A stretch of DNA of 64,000 bases from Bacteroidota bacterium (GCA_023443765.1 JAEZTA010000196.1:1-64000), one strand, 5' to 3'; positions 8,589 through 18,291 are shown, counted from the first letter of the stretch. Notes: a model not told the origin generated them from the sequence alone. A program made the numbers and translations.

Positions 8589-9655
8589 CACTCTCTTTTG
8601 CCACGACCGCCGACGGCTATCTGGACGACAACAGCCCGCGGCGACTGATGATCTCGACTCCCGAAGACTGGGAGGCGGTGCTTCGCCTGCGCGCCCGGCA
8701 CGACGCGATTCTGGTGGGTGCTGAAACGCTGCGGCGCGACGATCCGGCATTGCTCCTGCGCGACCCCGCAGCCCGCGAACAGCGGTTGGCAAGGGGATTG
8801 CACCCCGACCTGACGAAAGTCACCGTCACCCGCTCGGGAGGGCTTGCGCCCACCATGCGGTTCTTCACGGAAGGCGATGCGAATCGTTATGTTTTTTCGC
8901 AGGTTAAAATGCCCGAATTAAAGGATATTGCAGAGGTTATATCAACCGATGATTCAATTACGGCAACCTTTATTGTCACCGAACTCGAAAAGCGCGGGGT
9001 AGGCAGCCTGCTGGTCGAAGGAGGCGCCGAAATACTGCGCATGTTCCTCGCCGAGGGGATGGCCGACACGGTGCGCCGGGCGGTCAATCCGCAACTGGTG
9101 CTGGGGCCGGAAAAGGGCGGAGCCCGGTTCGATTTCAAGGTTCCGGAAGGCGCCGGATGCCGGTATGAAAACCTGGGCGGCATGGAGGTTACAACCTGCA
9201 CGCTGCATCCCGACACCTCGGCCGAAGACCGCCGTTACCTGGCGCTGGCCGTTGCCGAAGGATTTCGCTGCGCGCCCAGTCCGAGTTCCTACTGCGTGGG
9301 GGCCGTAATCGTACTTCCCGACGGGCGGACCTTCACGGGTTACACCCACGAAACTTCGCCCACGCACCACGCCGAGCAGGAGGCGATTCGCAAGGCCCTC
9401 GATGCAGGCGCAAAGTTGCGCGGTGCAGCGATCTACTCCTCGATGGAGCCGTGTTCGCAGCGGAAAAGCGAACCGGAGAGTTGTACGCAACTGATCCTGC
9501 GCCATGGATTTGCCCGCGTGGTTTTTGCATTGTATGAACCCGACCACTTCGTCTGCTGCCGCGGGGCGCAGACGCTGCGCGAAGCCGGGGTCGATGTACG
9601 GGTTTATCCCGAACTGGCCGGGGGTGTACGCGAGGCCAATGCGCATCTGGGATGA
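8579..9655 (+). CDS. RibD-type bifunctional reductase-deaminase with reversed domain order
   Basis: A 358-residue protein. Residues 1-210 form a RibD_C/DHFR-like reductase domain (TADGYLD at 10-16, RRDDPALL at 52-59, LLVEGGAEI at 144-152). Residues ~215-358 form a zinc cytidine-deaminase-like domain (HAE at 264-266, PC at 291-292, second Cys at 302). Canonical RibD has the deaminase first and the reductase last, so the order is reversed. The two activities are those of riboflavin biosynthesis, but the Cys-Cys spacing is nine residues instead of eight. A different pterin- or pyrimidine-like substrate is therefore possible. The start is at 8579, overlapping the upstream stop by 10 nt; the longer upstream frame would run inside the phosphoesterase gene. 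Confidence 0.82.
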   Translation: MQITLSFATTADGYLDDNSPRRLMISTPEDWEAVLRLRARHDAILVGAETLRRDDPALLLRDPAAREQRLARGLHPDLTKVTVTRSGGLAPTMRFFTEGDANRYVFSQVKMPELKDIAEVISTDDSITATFIVTELEKRGVGSLLVEGGAEILRMFLAEGMADTVRRAVNPQLVLGPEKGGARFDFKVPEGAGCRYENLGGMEVTTCTLHPDTSAEDRRYLALAVAEGFRCAPSPSSYCVGAVIVLPDGRTFTGYTHETSPTHHAEQEAIRKALDAGAKLRGAAIYSSMEPCSQRKSEPESCTQLILRHGFARVVFALYEPDHFVCCRGAQTLREAGVDVRVYPELAGGVREANAHLG

Positions 9656-9738
9656 TAAAACAGGCGCAATTTGTGTCCATAAGGACCTAAAAATGTCCTA
9701 AACGCCCGGAGGATCGCAGAAGATATTGCAAGAAAATC

Positions 9739-9746
9739 TATATTTG
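9739..9746 (+). promoter_or_regulatory. -7 box of the TolC-HlyD-ABC permease operon
   Basis: TATATTTG matches TAnnTTTG exactly. It lies inside the longest open frame of the TolC gene, which shows that translation must start at 9759 or 9768 and not at 9726. Confidence 0.65.
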
Positions 9747-9758
9747 CCGAATAAACGC

Positions 9759-11222
9759 ATGAATACTATGAAAATAGCAGTCAAGATCGCCTTCCTGGCG
9801 GCGGCGATGGTCCCGGCGGCAACATCCGCGCAGGAGACCGGGCAGATGCTCTCGCTCGACGAGGCAATCGCCGTCACCCTCACGGAGAACCCTGCGCTGA
9901 AGGCCGCTGCCTACGAGGAGCGCGCCGCGCAGCAGGAACGCCGCGCGGCTATCGGTCTTCGCATGCCGCAGATCAACGTCTCGGGTGCATATGCCTATAT
10001 GGCCAAGGACATCGGATTCGACTTCAACGACATGAAAGGTCCGGCCAAAGACCTCGCGGGGAAAATCCTCGGCAGCGGAATGATTACCGATCCGGCCATC
10101 ATTCAGGGCATCCAGGGGCTTCTGAACCCGATGATGAACGCCGACTGGTTCCTCAAGGTGCAGGACCAGAGCCTCGGGTTCGTGGGCGGCGAAGTGACCG
10201 TTCCGATCTGGATGGGCGGCAAGATCAACGCCGCGAACCGCGCCGCGAAGATCAACGAAAAAACAGCCGTCGAGCAGGGCAATCAGACCCGCAACGCGCT
10301 GATATCCGAACTGGTGGAACGTTATTTCGGGCTGGCTCTCGCCACGCAGGTCGTCGAGGTGCGCCAGCAGGTGGTGGACGGCGTGCGCAAGCACCTCGAA
10401 GATGCCCGGGCGCTCGAACGAAACGGCATGATCGCTCAGACCGAACGCCTCTACGTAGAGTTCAAGATGGCCGAGGCCGAGCGCGAACTGGCGAACGCCA
10501 AACTGCAGGCCGAGACCATTGCCAGCGCCCTGTCGAACACGCTGGGCCGCGAGAACGAGTGGCGACCGGTGACGGCGATGTTCATGCTCGGAAAAGTGGA
10601 GGAACTGGCTTATTACCAGGACCTCGCACAGGCCCGCAACCCGCTGCTGAGCCAGGTGTCGCTCAAACGTGAACTGGCGCAGGAGGGCGTACGCGCCCAG
10701 CGCGCCAACTTCCTGCCTCAGGTGGCTGCCATCGGCGGAGGAACGTTCTACAACTACCAGGTGGCAGGGCTCGTGCCCCGCTGGGCTGTGGGCGTAGGCG
10801 TCAACATCAAGATTTTCGACGGTCTGAACCGCGAATACAAATACTCGGCAGCCAAGCAGACCGTACGCCGGGTGGGCGAATTGCAGAACAAGGCCGGAAA
10901 GGACATTTCGGTGATGGTGGAGAAACTCTACAACCAGATGATGAACTACCGCAATCAGATGACCTCGATCGACGCTTCGCTGAAATTCGCCGAGGAATAC
11001 CTGCGGATGAAGAACGTCGCATTCCTCGAAGGGATGAGTTCCTCGTCGGACCTGATCGACGCCGAGCTGAACCTCGCAGGGGTTCGCACCGAGCGTTTGC
11101 AGGCGGCTTACAACTACGACCTGCTGCTGGCCCGGTTGCTCGAAGCTGCGGGCATCAGCGACGAATTCCCGGCCTATGCACGCCGCAACGATGCGCAGGC
11201 GGTTCTGTTTGATAAAAAATAA
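9759..11222 (+). CDS. TolC-family outer-membrane efflux protein
   Basis: A 487-residue protein with a signal peptide (cleavage near AATSAQ) and two OEP repeats rich in coiled coil, typical of TolC trimers that form an outer-membrane and periplasmic duct. MLSLDEAIAVTLTENPAL is the usual first helix. The ATG at 9768 is an alternative start and gives an equally good signal. It leads an operon with an HlyD-type adaptor (12-nt gap) and two ABC-2 permeases, so it should be the exit duct of that exporter. Confidence 0.9.
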   Translation: MNTMKIAVKIAFLAAAMVPAATSAQETGQMLSLDEAIAVTLTENPALKAAAYEERAAQQERRAAIGLRMPQINVSGAYAYMAKDIGFDFNDMKGPAKDLAGKILGSGMITDPAIIQGIQGLLNPMMNADWFLKVQDQSLGFVGGEVTVPIWMGGKINAANRAAKINEKTAVEQGNQTRNALISELVERYFGLALATQVVEVRQQVVDGVRKHLEDARALERNGMIAQTERLYVEFKMAEAERELANAKLQAETIASALSNTLGRENEWRPVTAMFMLGKVEELAYYQDLAQARNPLLSQVSLKRELAQEGVRAQRANFLPQVAAIGGGTFYNYQVAGLVPRWAVGVGVNIKIFDGLNREYKYSAAKQTVRRVGELQNKAGKDISVMVEKLYNQMMNYRNQMTSIDASLKFAEEYLRMKNVAFLEGMSSSSDLIDAELNLAGVRTERLQAAYNYDLLLARLLEAAGISDEFPAYARRNDAQAVLFDKK

Positions 11223-11234
11223 CAAGTATACAAT

Positions 11235-12224
11235 ATGAAACGAAGCAACGTAATCGGAATCTTAGCGGCCGCAGCGGTCATCGTCCTCTCGGTCGTGCTG
11301 ATCAGCTGGTACCTCACCAAACGGACCCCGATGCTGATTCAGGGTACGGTGGAGTGCACCACCTACAAGGCCTCGTCGAAGGTCCCGGGCCGTATCGACG
11401 ACATGAAGGTCGCGCAGGGCGACCGTGTGGAGAAGGGCCAACTCCTCTACACGCTTTCGACGCCCGAACTGGAGGCCAAGCTCCAGCAGGCCGAGGCCGT
11501 GAAGAGCGCCGCCGCCGCATTGGACGCCGCAGCTCTTGCCGGCGCCCGCGTGCAGCAGATCGCGGCTGCAATGAACATGTGGCAGAAGGCCCAGGCCGGG
11601 CTGGAACTGGCTCACAAGACCTATGAGCGCGTACAGAACCTCTACAACGACGGGGTAGTTCCGGCACAGAAGCTCGACGAAGCTACGGCCAATTACAAAG
11701 CCATGGAAGCGACGGCAATGGCCGCCAAGGCGCAGTATGACCTGGCGATGGACGGAGCCCGCAAGGAGGACAAGGAGGCTGCCGCCGCCCGCGTCCGCCA
11801 GGCCGAGGGAGCCGTGAGCGAAGTGGAGTCGTACATCAGCGACGCCATGGTTTATTCGCCCGTGACGGGTGAAATCTCGACGATCATCGCCGAGCAGGGC
11901 GAGCTGGTCGGCAGCGGCTATCCCGTGGTCGCCATCCTCGACATGAGCGACATGTGGGTGACGTTCAACGTGAAGGAGACGCTGCTTCCGGGCCTGAAAA
12001 TGGGAACCCGCATGAGCGGTTACGTTCCGGCGCTGAATAAGGATGTGGAGTTCGAAGTGACTTACATCTCGCCGCAGGCCGATTTCGCAACGTGGTCGGC
12101 AACCCGCACGCAGGGTGGATTCGACATCCGCACCTTCGCCATCAAGGCTAAAGCCGTTTCCGAGGCAGAGAACATGCGCCCCGGCATGAGCGTACTCGTC
12201 GACTGGGAACAAATCGGGAAATAA
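11235..12224 (+). CDS. HlyD-family membrane-fusion/adaptor protein
   Basis: A 329-residue protein with one N-terminal membrane helix (residues 8-27). A biotinyl-lipoyl-like half (KVPGRIDDMKVAQGDRVEKG near 50-65) is followed by a long Ala/Glu-rich coiled-coil hairpin (about 75-200), then the second lipoyl half (YSPVTGEISTIIAEQGELV) and a beta-barrel. This is the EmrA/YhiI-type adaptor linking inner-membrane pump and TolC. It lies 3 nt before the first permease gene. Confidence 0.9.
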   Translation: MKRSNVIGILAAAAVIVLSVVLISWYLTKRTPMLIQGTVECTTYKASSKVPGRIDDMKVAQGDRVEKGQLLYTLSTPELEAKLQQAEAVKSAAAALDAAALAGARVQQIAAAMNMWQKAQAGLELAHKTYERVQNLYNDGVVPAQKLDEATANYKAMEATAMAAKAQYDLAMDGARKEDKEAAAARVRQAEGAVSEVESYISDAMVYSPVTGEISTIIAEQGELVGSGYPVVAILDMSDMWVTFNVKETLLPGLKMGTRMSGYVPALNKDVEFEVTYISPQADFATWSATRTQGGFDIRTFAIKAKAVSEAENMRPGMSVLVDWEQIGK

Positions 12225-12227
12225 GCG

Positions 12228-13406
12228 ATGCCCGGATTCCTGCACAATACCTACGCCGTCATGCGGCGGGAAATGGGCCGACTGACCCATCAGCCGATGT
12301 ATTTCGTGCTGATGATCATCCTGCCCGTGGTGTCGTTTGCATTTTTCGCCCTGCTGTTCAACCAGGGTGCGATCCGCAACATCCCGATCGCCGTCCTGGA
12401 CGAGGACAACACGACGCTCTCGCGCAAGGCCGTGCAGATGATCGACGACACCCCGACAGCGATGGTGGCCTACGGCATTCAGGGCATGGACGAAGGCGAA
12501 CGGCTGATGCGCGAAGGGAAGATCATGTGCATCGTGCAGATTCCGGCCTTCTTCGAAAAGAACATCCTGAGCAACAGCCAGACCCATCTCGAAAGCTATG
12601 TTTCGGGAACGAACATCACGGTCAACGGATTGTTGTCGAAAGATATACAGACTGCCGTGACGACCTTTACGGCCGGCATCCAGCTCCAGGTGCTTATGAA
12701 GCAGGGGCTTTCCCAGCGGCAGGCCATGGCGCAGTTGATGCCCGTACGGTTCGACAAGCACGTACTCTTCAATCCGCACATCAACTACGGTTATTACCTC
12801 TCGCCGAGTTTCATGCCGATGATGCTGATGATCTTCGTCGTGATGGTGACCGTTTTCGCCATCGGCACAGAGCTCAAGCATGCGACAGCCCGCGAATGGC
12901 TCGGCACGGGCAACGGCTCGGTCGTAGCGGCGCTGCTGGGTAAGGTGCTGCCCATTACGGCGGTGATGTTCCTGATCTCGCTGGTGATGCTCCTGATCAA
13001 TTTCAAGATCGTGGGTACGCCCCTGAACGGCAGCCTCACGGTTATCCTCGTCAGCACGCTGCTGTTCATCCTCAGCTACCAGTCGATCTCGGTGCTGATA
13101 GTTTCGCTGCTCGCGAACCTGCGCTTGTCGCTCTCGATCGGCGGCGGATATTCGGTGCTGGCGTTCACCTTCTCGGGACTGACGTTCCCGATCATGGCCA
13201 TGTGGGAGCCGATGCAGTGGGTGAGCAAAATTTTCCCGTTCACGTTCTACACCGACATCTTCGTCGACCAGATGTTGCGCGGTACCCCGTGGGTCTACTC
13301 GCTGCCCGACCTCTGCTACCTGTCGCTGTTCATCGTTTTACCGCTCCTGTGCCTGCCGCGCCTGAAAAAGGTATGCACGGAGGAAAAATTCTGGGGGAGA
13401 TTGTAA
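12228..13406 (+). CDS. ABC-2 type permease (YhhJ/YbhS-like), first copy
   Basis: A 392-residue inner-membrane protein with TM1 at about 25-45, a ~150-residue extracytoplasmic domain, and five helices from ~205 to 385. This is the ABC2_membrane_3 layout of drug and polymer exporters. The ATG is 3 nt after the adaptor stop, and only 1 nt separates its stop from the next permease. No ATP-binding subunit is encoded in the operon. Confidence 0.88.
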   Translation: MPGFLHNTYAVMRREMGRLTHQPMYFVLMIILPVVSFAFFALLFNQGAIRNIPIAVLDEDNTTLSRKAVQMIDDTPTAMVAYGIQGMDEGERLMREGKIMCIVQIPAFFEKNILSNSQTHLESYVSGTNITVNGLLSKDIQTAVTTFTAGIQLQVLMKQGLSQRQAMAQLMPVRFDKHVLFNPHINYGYYLSPSFMPMMLMIFVVMVTVFAIGTELKHATAREWLGTGNGSVVAALLGKVLPITAVMFLISLVMLLINFKIVGTPLNGSLTVILVSTLLFILSYQSISVLIVSLLANLRLSLSIGGGYSVLAFTFSGLTFPIMAMWEPMQWVSKIFPFTFYTDIFVDQMLRGTPWVYSLPDLCYLSLFIVLPLLCLPRLKKVCTEEKFWGRL

Positions 13407-13407
13407 T

Positions 13408-14643
13408 ATGAGCCGATTCACACGACAAACAACTTCCTACTGGCAGCAATTCGGGGCGGTCGTCCGCAACGAGTTCCGCACGATCTTCAAGGACGGGGGC
13501 GTGATGCTGATCCTGATTTTCGCGCTGATCATCTACGCCACGGTCTATTCGCTGGCTTACGGATCGCAGGTGCTCCGCGACGTGCCGATCGGCGTGGTGG
13601 ACGAATGCCGCACACCGACCAGCCGCAGCCTGATCGACACCTTCAACGCCGGGCCGAATACCTATGTGGCTTACAACCCGACCTCGATGGAGGAGGCCAA
13701 AGAGTTGTTCTTCGGCCGCAAGATATACGGCGTGGTCTACATTCCGTCCGATTACGAGGAGAAACTCTACGGCGGCGAGCAGGCCAACGTGGCGATCTAC
13801 GCCGACGCCAGCTATTTCCTGATGTACCGCCAGGTATTCCAAGAGGTTGTGACCTCGATCGGTAAGACGGGTGCGATGGTCGAGTTCCAGCGCCTGATCG
13901 CCAAGGGGGCCAATATCCCGCAGGCGCAGGCCACGACCCAGCCCGTGATCTATGAGTCGCACAACCTGTTCAACCCTTATCTGGGTTACGGCACGTTCGT
14001 CATGCCGGCGATCATCATGGTTATCATCCAACAGACGATGCTTATCGGCATCGGCATGATCGGCGGTACATGGCGCGAATTCGGGCTTTACCACAAACTC
14101 TGCCCCAGGGGACGGCGGCGAATGTCGACGCTCCCCGTAGTGCTGGGGCGTGCACTGGTTTACGGGCTGATCTATGCCGTAACCTGCACCTATATCCTCG
14201 GACTGCATTACCGGCTGTTCCACTTCCCGATGAACGGTGCCGTGGGGGCTGTCGTGCTCTTTATTGCGGCTTATCTGGCAGCCTGCATCGCCATGGGCAT
14301 TGCCGTATCGACGCTGTTCCGCTACCGCGAGAACTCACTGCTGCTGTTGCTCTGGACCTCGATTCCGGTGCTGATGCTCAGCGGCGTGTCGTATCCGCGC
14401 GAGGGTATTCCCGACTGGCTGTTCAACCTCGGACAACTCTTCCCGAGCAGCCACGGCGTGAACGGATTCATCCGCATACAGACCATGGGGGCTTCGATCC
14501 CCGAGGTGCTCGCCGAAATCAAATGGCTGATCATCCTGACGGTCGTATACGGCGGGCTGGCCTGCATCGGCATCCACCAGGTGATCGGCCGCGAACAGCG
14601 CGAACGCCTCACCCGGAAAACGACCACCGACGAAAAAAACTAA
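13408..14643 (+). CDS. ABC-2 type permease, second copy
   Basis: A 411-residue paralogue of the preceding gene with the same topology: TM1 at about 28-48, an extracytoplasmic domain, and five C-terminal helices including VMLSGVSYPREGIPDW. The pair probably forms a heterodimeric channel. It is the last gene before a strong bidirectional terminator, so the ATPase must come from elsewhere or the pump works with an unlinked subunit. Confidence 0.88.
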   Translation: MSRFTRQTTSYWQQFGAVVRNEFRTIFKDGGVMLILIFALIIYATVYSLAYGSQVLRDVPIGVVDECRTPTSRSLIDTFNAGPNTYVAYNPTSMEEAKELFFGRKIYGVVYIPSDYEEKLYGGEQANVAIYADASYFLMYRQVFQEVVTSIGKTGAMVEFQRLIAKGANIPQAQATTQPVIYESHNLFNPYLGYGTFVMPAIIMVIIQQTMLIGIGMIGGTWREFGLYHKLCPRGRRRMSTLPVVLGRALVYGLIYAVTCTYILGLHYRLFHFPMNGAVGAVVLFIAAYLAACIAMGIAVSTLFRYRENSLLLLLWTSIPVLMLSGVSYPREGIPDWLFNLGQLFPSSHGVNGFIRIQTMGASIPEVLAEIKWLIILTVVYGGLACIGIHQVIGREQRERLTRKTTTDEKN

Positions 14644-14663
14644 AAACACTCCGGTTACACCAT

Positions 14664-14701
14664 AAAAAAAGACGTTAGGCTGAAACCTAACGTCTTTTTT
14701 T
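14664..14701. terminator. Bidirectional terminator
   Basis: A perfect hairpin with arms GACGTTAGG (14671-14679) and CCTAACGTC (14686-14694) is flanked by seven A on the left and seven T on the right. It serves both the exporter operon (+) and the convergent TonB-type gene (-). Confidence 0.93.
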
Positions 14702-14702
14702 G

Positions 14703-17672
14703 TTATCTCGGTCCTCCGTGGAACCCGCCGCCCGGAGGAGGTCCCCCAGGGCCGCCGGGCCCCATGCGGCGCGGACCTGAGGAGGATTCGACGCCTTCGT
14801 AGTCCTTCATGTTGCGCGAACCTTTCTTACCGAAGCGGCGCAGGTTATAGGTGAACTGCACCATGTAGTAACGACCGATGACGCTGTTCGTCGAATTCTG
14901 CGTCCAGCCCGAGCCTGTCGAGCGGGAGAAAGCCCGGTTCTGGTTGAAGAGGTCGTTCACGCCGACCATCACTTCGCCGCGCTTGTTCTTAAAGACCTTC
15001 TTACCCAGCCATGCGTTGCAAAGCAGATAATCCTCGGTATAGTCGTTCGTAAAGCCGATATACTGCGTATAGGCGGCGCTTGCCGTGAAGGTGAAGCCCA
15101 GCGGGAAGACAAACTTCATGTTGCCCTGCGCCGTGTGGTTGAAGTAACGGTTTTTCGAATTGTTGTCGTTCAGCGAGTTGGTGGCCTCGTTGTAGGTTCC
15201 GTTCCACGAAAGGGTGAAATCGACGTTCTCCGAGATGTTGCTGCTCAGCACGGTCCGGAAATCGTAACCCATATTCTTGGTGTCGTTGCGGTCGCCGCCT
15301 TCAATCAGTCCCGTCGCGGTGTTCACCACGCCGCCCAGCATACTGGGGGTCTTGGAGTAGATGACGCCCGCCATAACGTTCAGGTTACTTTTGAGGAAGC
15401 CGACCGGAAGACCGTAGCTCAGGTGCGTACGCAGGTTCCAGTAGCCATTGAGGTTGACCGTCGTCGAATAGAAATTCGGCGTATACTCCTCGCCGTCGAT
15501 GTTCAGCACGCCGGGTTTCTGCACCACATGCTGGGCATTGTAATCCTGGGTGGTCTCCATCGAGAACATCCACATGAACGTGCGGCCCTTCTCCACATTG
15601 GAATTGGTGTAGTTCACGCTCGCACGGTGGGAGTAGGTGGGATTCAGGCCGGGATTACCGCGGCTGATATTCTGGGCATCGGACACGTCGTAGATGCTCT
15701 GCAGGTCGGTGATCGACGGGTCGCTCGTATAGGACGATACGTAGAGACGCAGCGCATTTTCGCGGTTGATGTTCAACTGGCCCATCATGAAATAGGTCAC
15801 GTTGTTGTAGTTGTGCTTAATCTTCTCGGCATCGCCGCGCACGACCTGTCCGTCGAGCGAGGAGCGCTGATAGTAGACATTCGCGATGAACGTATTGCGT
15901 TCCTTCGAATAACGGAAGCCCGGACCGGCAGCCTGCGTGAGGTAGCCGCTCTCGTAAGAGTTCGACAGCTGAGGATTGAGCGTACCGCCCGTGAAGGTGT
16001 CGTCGTCAGTGACGTAGGATTTCTTGTCGCGTTCCTGCGAACTGTACGAAACCCGGTACTGGAAGCTCAACTGGGCATATTTGGCCACCGGTTCGGTGTA
16101 GGTGAAACTACCGCGCAGGCTGTACGACGACGAGGGAGCCTGCGAACGCAGGTAGCGCAGGTCGGTGTAATCTTCGGGATTCCACAGAAGGGGATCGTTG
16201 CCCCCGCCGGGACGGGTGTCGGAGATCGCCTTGATGTTCGACCACGAATTGGAGTTGTTGGTATTATCGGAGTAGCTGAACGACCCGTCGAGGGTGATCG
16301 TACGACCGTCCTTACCCAGTTTGGCGCGGTAGACGGCGCTCGAACCGACGTTGTAGCCGTTGCGCAGGGCGTCGCTGAAATTATCCGTACGGCTATAACC
16401 GCTTTCGCCATACTGCCATCCGAGCGTCTGGCTCCACGGGTCGTTGGACTGGTAGCTGAAGCGCGGACGGATCATCAGGTTCTGGTTCTCGGAGATTTTC
16501 CACTCCATGCGGGCGTTGAAACGATGGTTGTAGCCCTTCGTGTCGGAATAGCCGTTGGTCATCAGCGTGTCGACCTGCATCGGGGCTTCGTACCATTTGT
16601 CGACCGACGAACGGTTCTCGGTATTGGTGTTGTTGAAGAAATAGCTGCCCTGGAACGTCACCTGGTCGCGTTTACCCCATGAGTCGGAGTAGTTGATACC
16701 GATGGCGTTCACCGAAGCCACGCCGCTCTGCGGACGCACCATATACTGTCCCACGCCGCCGCGACGGCCGCCACCGCGGCCCGAACTGCCCGAAACACCC
16801 AGGATGTCCTCGAACGAGAAGTTCTGCTGGTTGACGTTGTTGAACAGGCCGATCAGCGAAATACGACTGTCACCGCTGAACACGTTGGCGTTACCGCCTG
16901 CGATGTATTTGACTTTGTCTTCGGTTTTGGTGTCGGCGTCATAACCCATACCGGCGTAAAGTTTGCCGAACTGGCCCTGGCGCATGTTGGCGTGGGTCAC
17001 GATGTTGAGCGCTTTGTAGCCCTCGCCGTCGTCCATGCCCGAAAATTCGGCTGCGTCGGAGAGTTTGTTGTAGACCTCCACGCGGTCGACAGCCTGCGCC
17101 GGGAGCGACTTGATGGCCGTCGTGACATCCTCGCCGAAGAACTCCTTGCCGTCGACGAAGACCTTCTTGATCTGCTCGCCCTGCGCCTCGACCGTACCGT
17201 CGCTGATGGTGATGCCGGGCATCTTCTTCAACAGGCCTTCGACATCGGCGTCGTCCGTAACCTTAAATGCCCCGGCGTTGTAACTCACCGTGTCGCCCTT
17301 CTGCGAGGTGCGCAGCGCCTTGGCCTCCTTGACGACCGTTTCGATCTGCACGCCGGCCTTGAGTTTCAGCTTACCGAGGCTGAGTTTCGGCGTCGAGAGG
17401 CGGAAGGTAGTGTCGAGTTTGTTGTAACCCAGGAAATCGACCGACAGCGTGTATTCGCCGTAGCTGAGCGACGGGATCGACACGGCGCCTTTGAAGGCCG
17501 AGGTGAAATACTGTTTTTTCTCCGGGGTTTTGACGGGAGTCACGGTCAGCACGGCTCCGGCAACGGTCTCCCCGGTGTCAGTGTCGACGACCGTAGCCGT
17601 GACGCTGCCTTTCTGGGCAAATGCCGCAGCTGCAAAAAGCGTCAGCAGGGTGGTGAGTAGTATTCGTTTCAT
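14703..17672 (-). CDS. TonB-dependent-receptor-like outer-membrane beta-barrel protein with carboxypeptidase-regulatory domain
   Basis: A 989-residue protein. It has a signal peptide (residues 1-20, AAAFAQ) and a CarboxypepD_reg-like domain (~22-105). A plug-like domain (~120-215) contains LKKMPGITISDG and KVFVDGKEFFGED. A long barrel follows, of the OMP_b-brl_3 type rather than SusC. The C-terminus is unusual: about 20 residues rich in Gly, Pro and Met follow the last strand. The start at 17672 gives MKRILLTTLL; upstream residues of the open frame are not signal-like. There is no SusD partner, so a peptide, metal or other small ligand is more likely than a glycan (inference). It lies just downstream of the Spy-like and LytS/LytTR genes. 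Confidence 0.85.
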   Translation of the reverse strand: MKRILLTTLLTLFAAAAFAQKGSVTATVVDTDTGETVAGAVLTVTPVKTPEKKQYFTSAFKGAVSIPSLSYGEYTLSVDFLGYNKLDTTFRLSTPKLSLGKLKLKAGVQIETVVKEAKALRTSQKGDTVSYNAGAFKVTDDADVEGLLKKMPGITISDGTVEAQGEQIKKVFVDGKEFFGEDVTTAIKSLPAQAVDRVEVYNKLSDAAEFSGMDDGEGYKALNIVTHANMRQGQFGKLYAGMGYDADTKTEDKVKYIAGGNANVFSGDSRISLIGLFNNVNQQNFSFEDILGVSGSSGRGGGRRGGVGQYMVRPQSGVASVNAIGINYSDSWGKRDQVTFQGSYFFNNTNTENRSSVDKWYEAPMQVDTLMTNGYSDTKGYNHRFNARMEWKISENQNLMIRPRFSYQSNDPWSQTLGWQYGESGYSRTDNFSDALRNGYNVGSSAVYRAKLGKDGRTITLDGSFSYSDNTNNSNSWSNIKAISDTRPGGGNDPLLWNPEDYTDLRYLRSQAPSSSYSLRGSFTYTEPVAKYAQLSFQYRVSYSSQERDKKSYVTDDDTFTGGTLNPQLSNSYESGYLTQAAGPGFRYSKERNTFIANVYYQRSSLDGQVVRGDAEKIKHNYNNVTYFMMGQLNINRENALRLYVSSYTSDPSITDLQSIYDVSDAQNISRGNPGLNPTYSHRASVNYTNSNVEKGRTFMWMFSMETTQDYNAQHVVQKPGVLNIDGEEYTPNFYSTTVNLNGYWNLRTHLSYGLPVGFLKSNLNVMAGVIYSKTPSMLGGVVNTATGLIEGGDRNDTKNMGYDFRTVLSSNISENVDFTLSWNGTYNEATNSLNDNNSKNRYFNHTAQGNMKFVFPLGFTFTASAAYTQYIGFTNDYTEDYLLCNAWLGKKVFKNKRGEVMVGVNDLFNQNRAFSRSTGSGWTQNSTNSVIGRYYMVQFTYNLRRFGKKGSRNMKDYEGVESSSGPRRMGPGGPGGPPPGGGFHGGPR

Positions 17673-17778
17673 CTTGTTCTGTTTGTATGCGTCTTCTGTT
17701 TGTGTGTGCATTCAGGATTAGCGCACGCGAAGTTAACCTTTTTGCGGTTATTTTACGCCTGCTGCAGGGCGAATCGAC

Positions 17779-17812
17779 AAAAAAAGGGCGTCAGTCGACC
17801 GGACCGACGCCC
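17779..17812 (-). terminator. Terminator of the Spy-like gene
   Basis: GGGCGTC (17786-17792) and GACGCCC (17806-17812) form a hairpin. On the minus strand it is followed by seven T and lies about 33 nt after the stop codon at 17845. Confidence 0.75.
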
Positions 17813-17844
17813 CCGGCTGCAACTAGCCGTAGAGAGACCTAACC

Positions 17845-18291
17845 TCACTCCTTTTCCTTCCTGTCCTTTTTGGGACAAGGCTTGTTGCAGCATTCCTTAT
17901 CACCTCCGCGACGATCTCCCTTGTGCATCATCTGCGGACCATGACCGCGCCGTTCGCCCGGGCCCTGAGCCTGCATCTGCGACCACTGGACGAACTGTTC
18001 GGTCGTCAGGATCGACTTCATCTTCTCGGCCTCGGCCTTGCGGGCCTCCTTCATCTTTTCGCGCATGGCCATCATCTCCTTGATCTGCTGGAAATTCACA
18101 TTGTAAACCTCCTTGGCCTGCGCTTCCGTGAGGTTCAGGTTCTTCTGCATGCGCTCGGTCATGCGCTGAGCCATCTGTTCAACGGTCGGACGTTCCTTGG
18201 GAGCCGGAGCCGGTTTCTTATCCTGCGCAAAAGCGCTCGTTCCTGCCATCAGGCAGAGGGCCATAGCGGCCGCAAAAATCTTCTTTTTCAT
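17845..18291 (-). CDS. Spy/CpxP-like periplasmic protein (DUF4890-type)
   Basis: A 148-residue protein with signal peptide (AGTSAFAQ) and a highly charged helical body with the repeated pattern NLTEAQAKEVYNVNFQQI, typical of LTXXQ/Spy-like periplasmic chaperones or metal sensors. The tail is Gly/His/Cys-rich (ECCNKPCPKKD) and could bind metal. The start at 18291 is chosen for the signal peptide. Neighbours are the LytS/LytTR pair upstream and a TonB-type barrel downstream, a plausible envelope-stress or metal-linked group. Function is inferred from fold type only. Confidence 0.72.
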   Translation of the reverse strand: MKKKIFAAAMALCLMAGTSAFAQDKKPAPAPKERPTVEQMAQRMTERMQKNLNLTEAQAKEVYNVNFQQIKEMMAMREKMKEARKAEAEKMKSILTTEQFVQWSQMQAQGPGERRGHGPQMMHKGDRRGGDKECCNKPCPKKDRKEKE

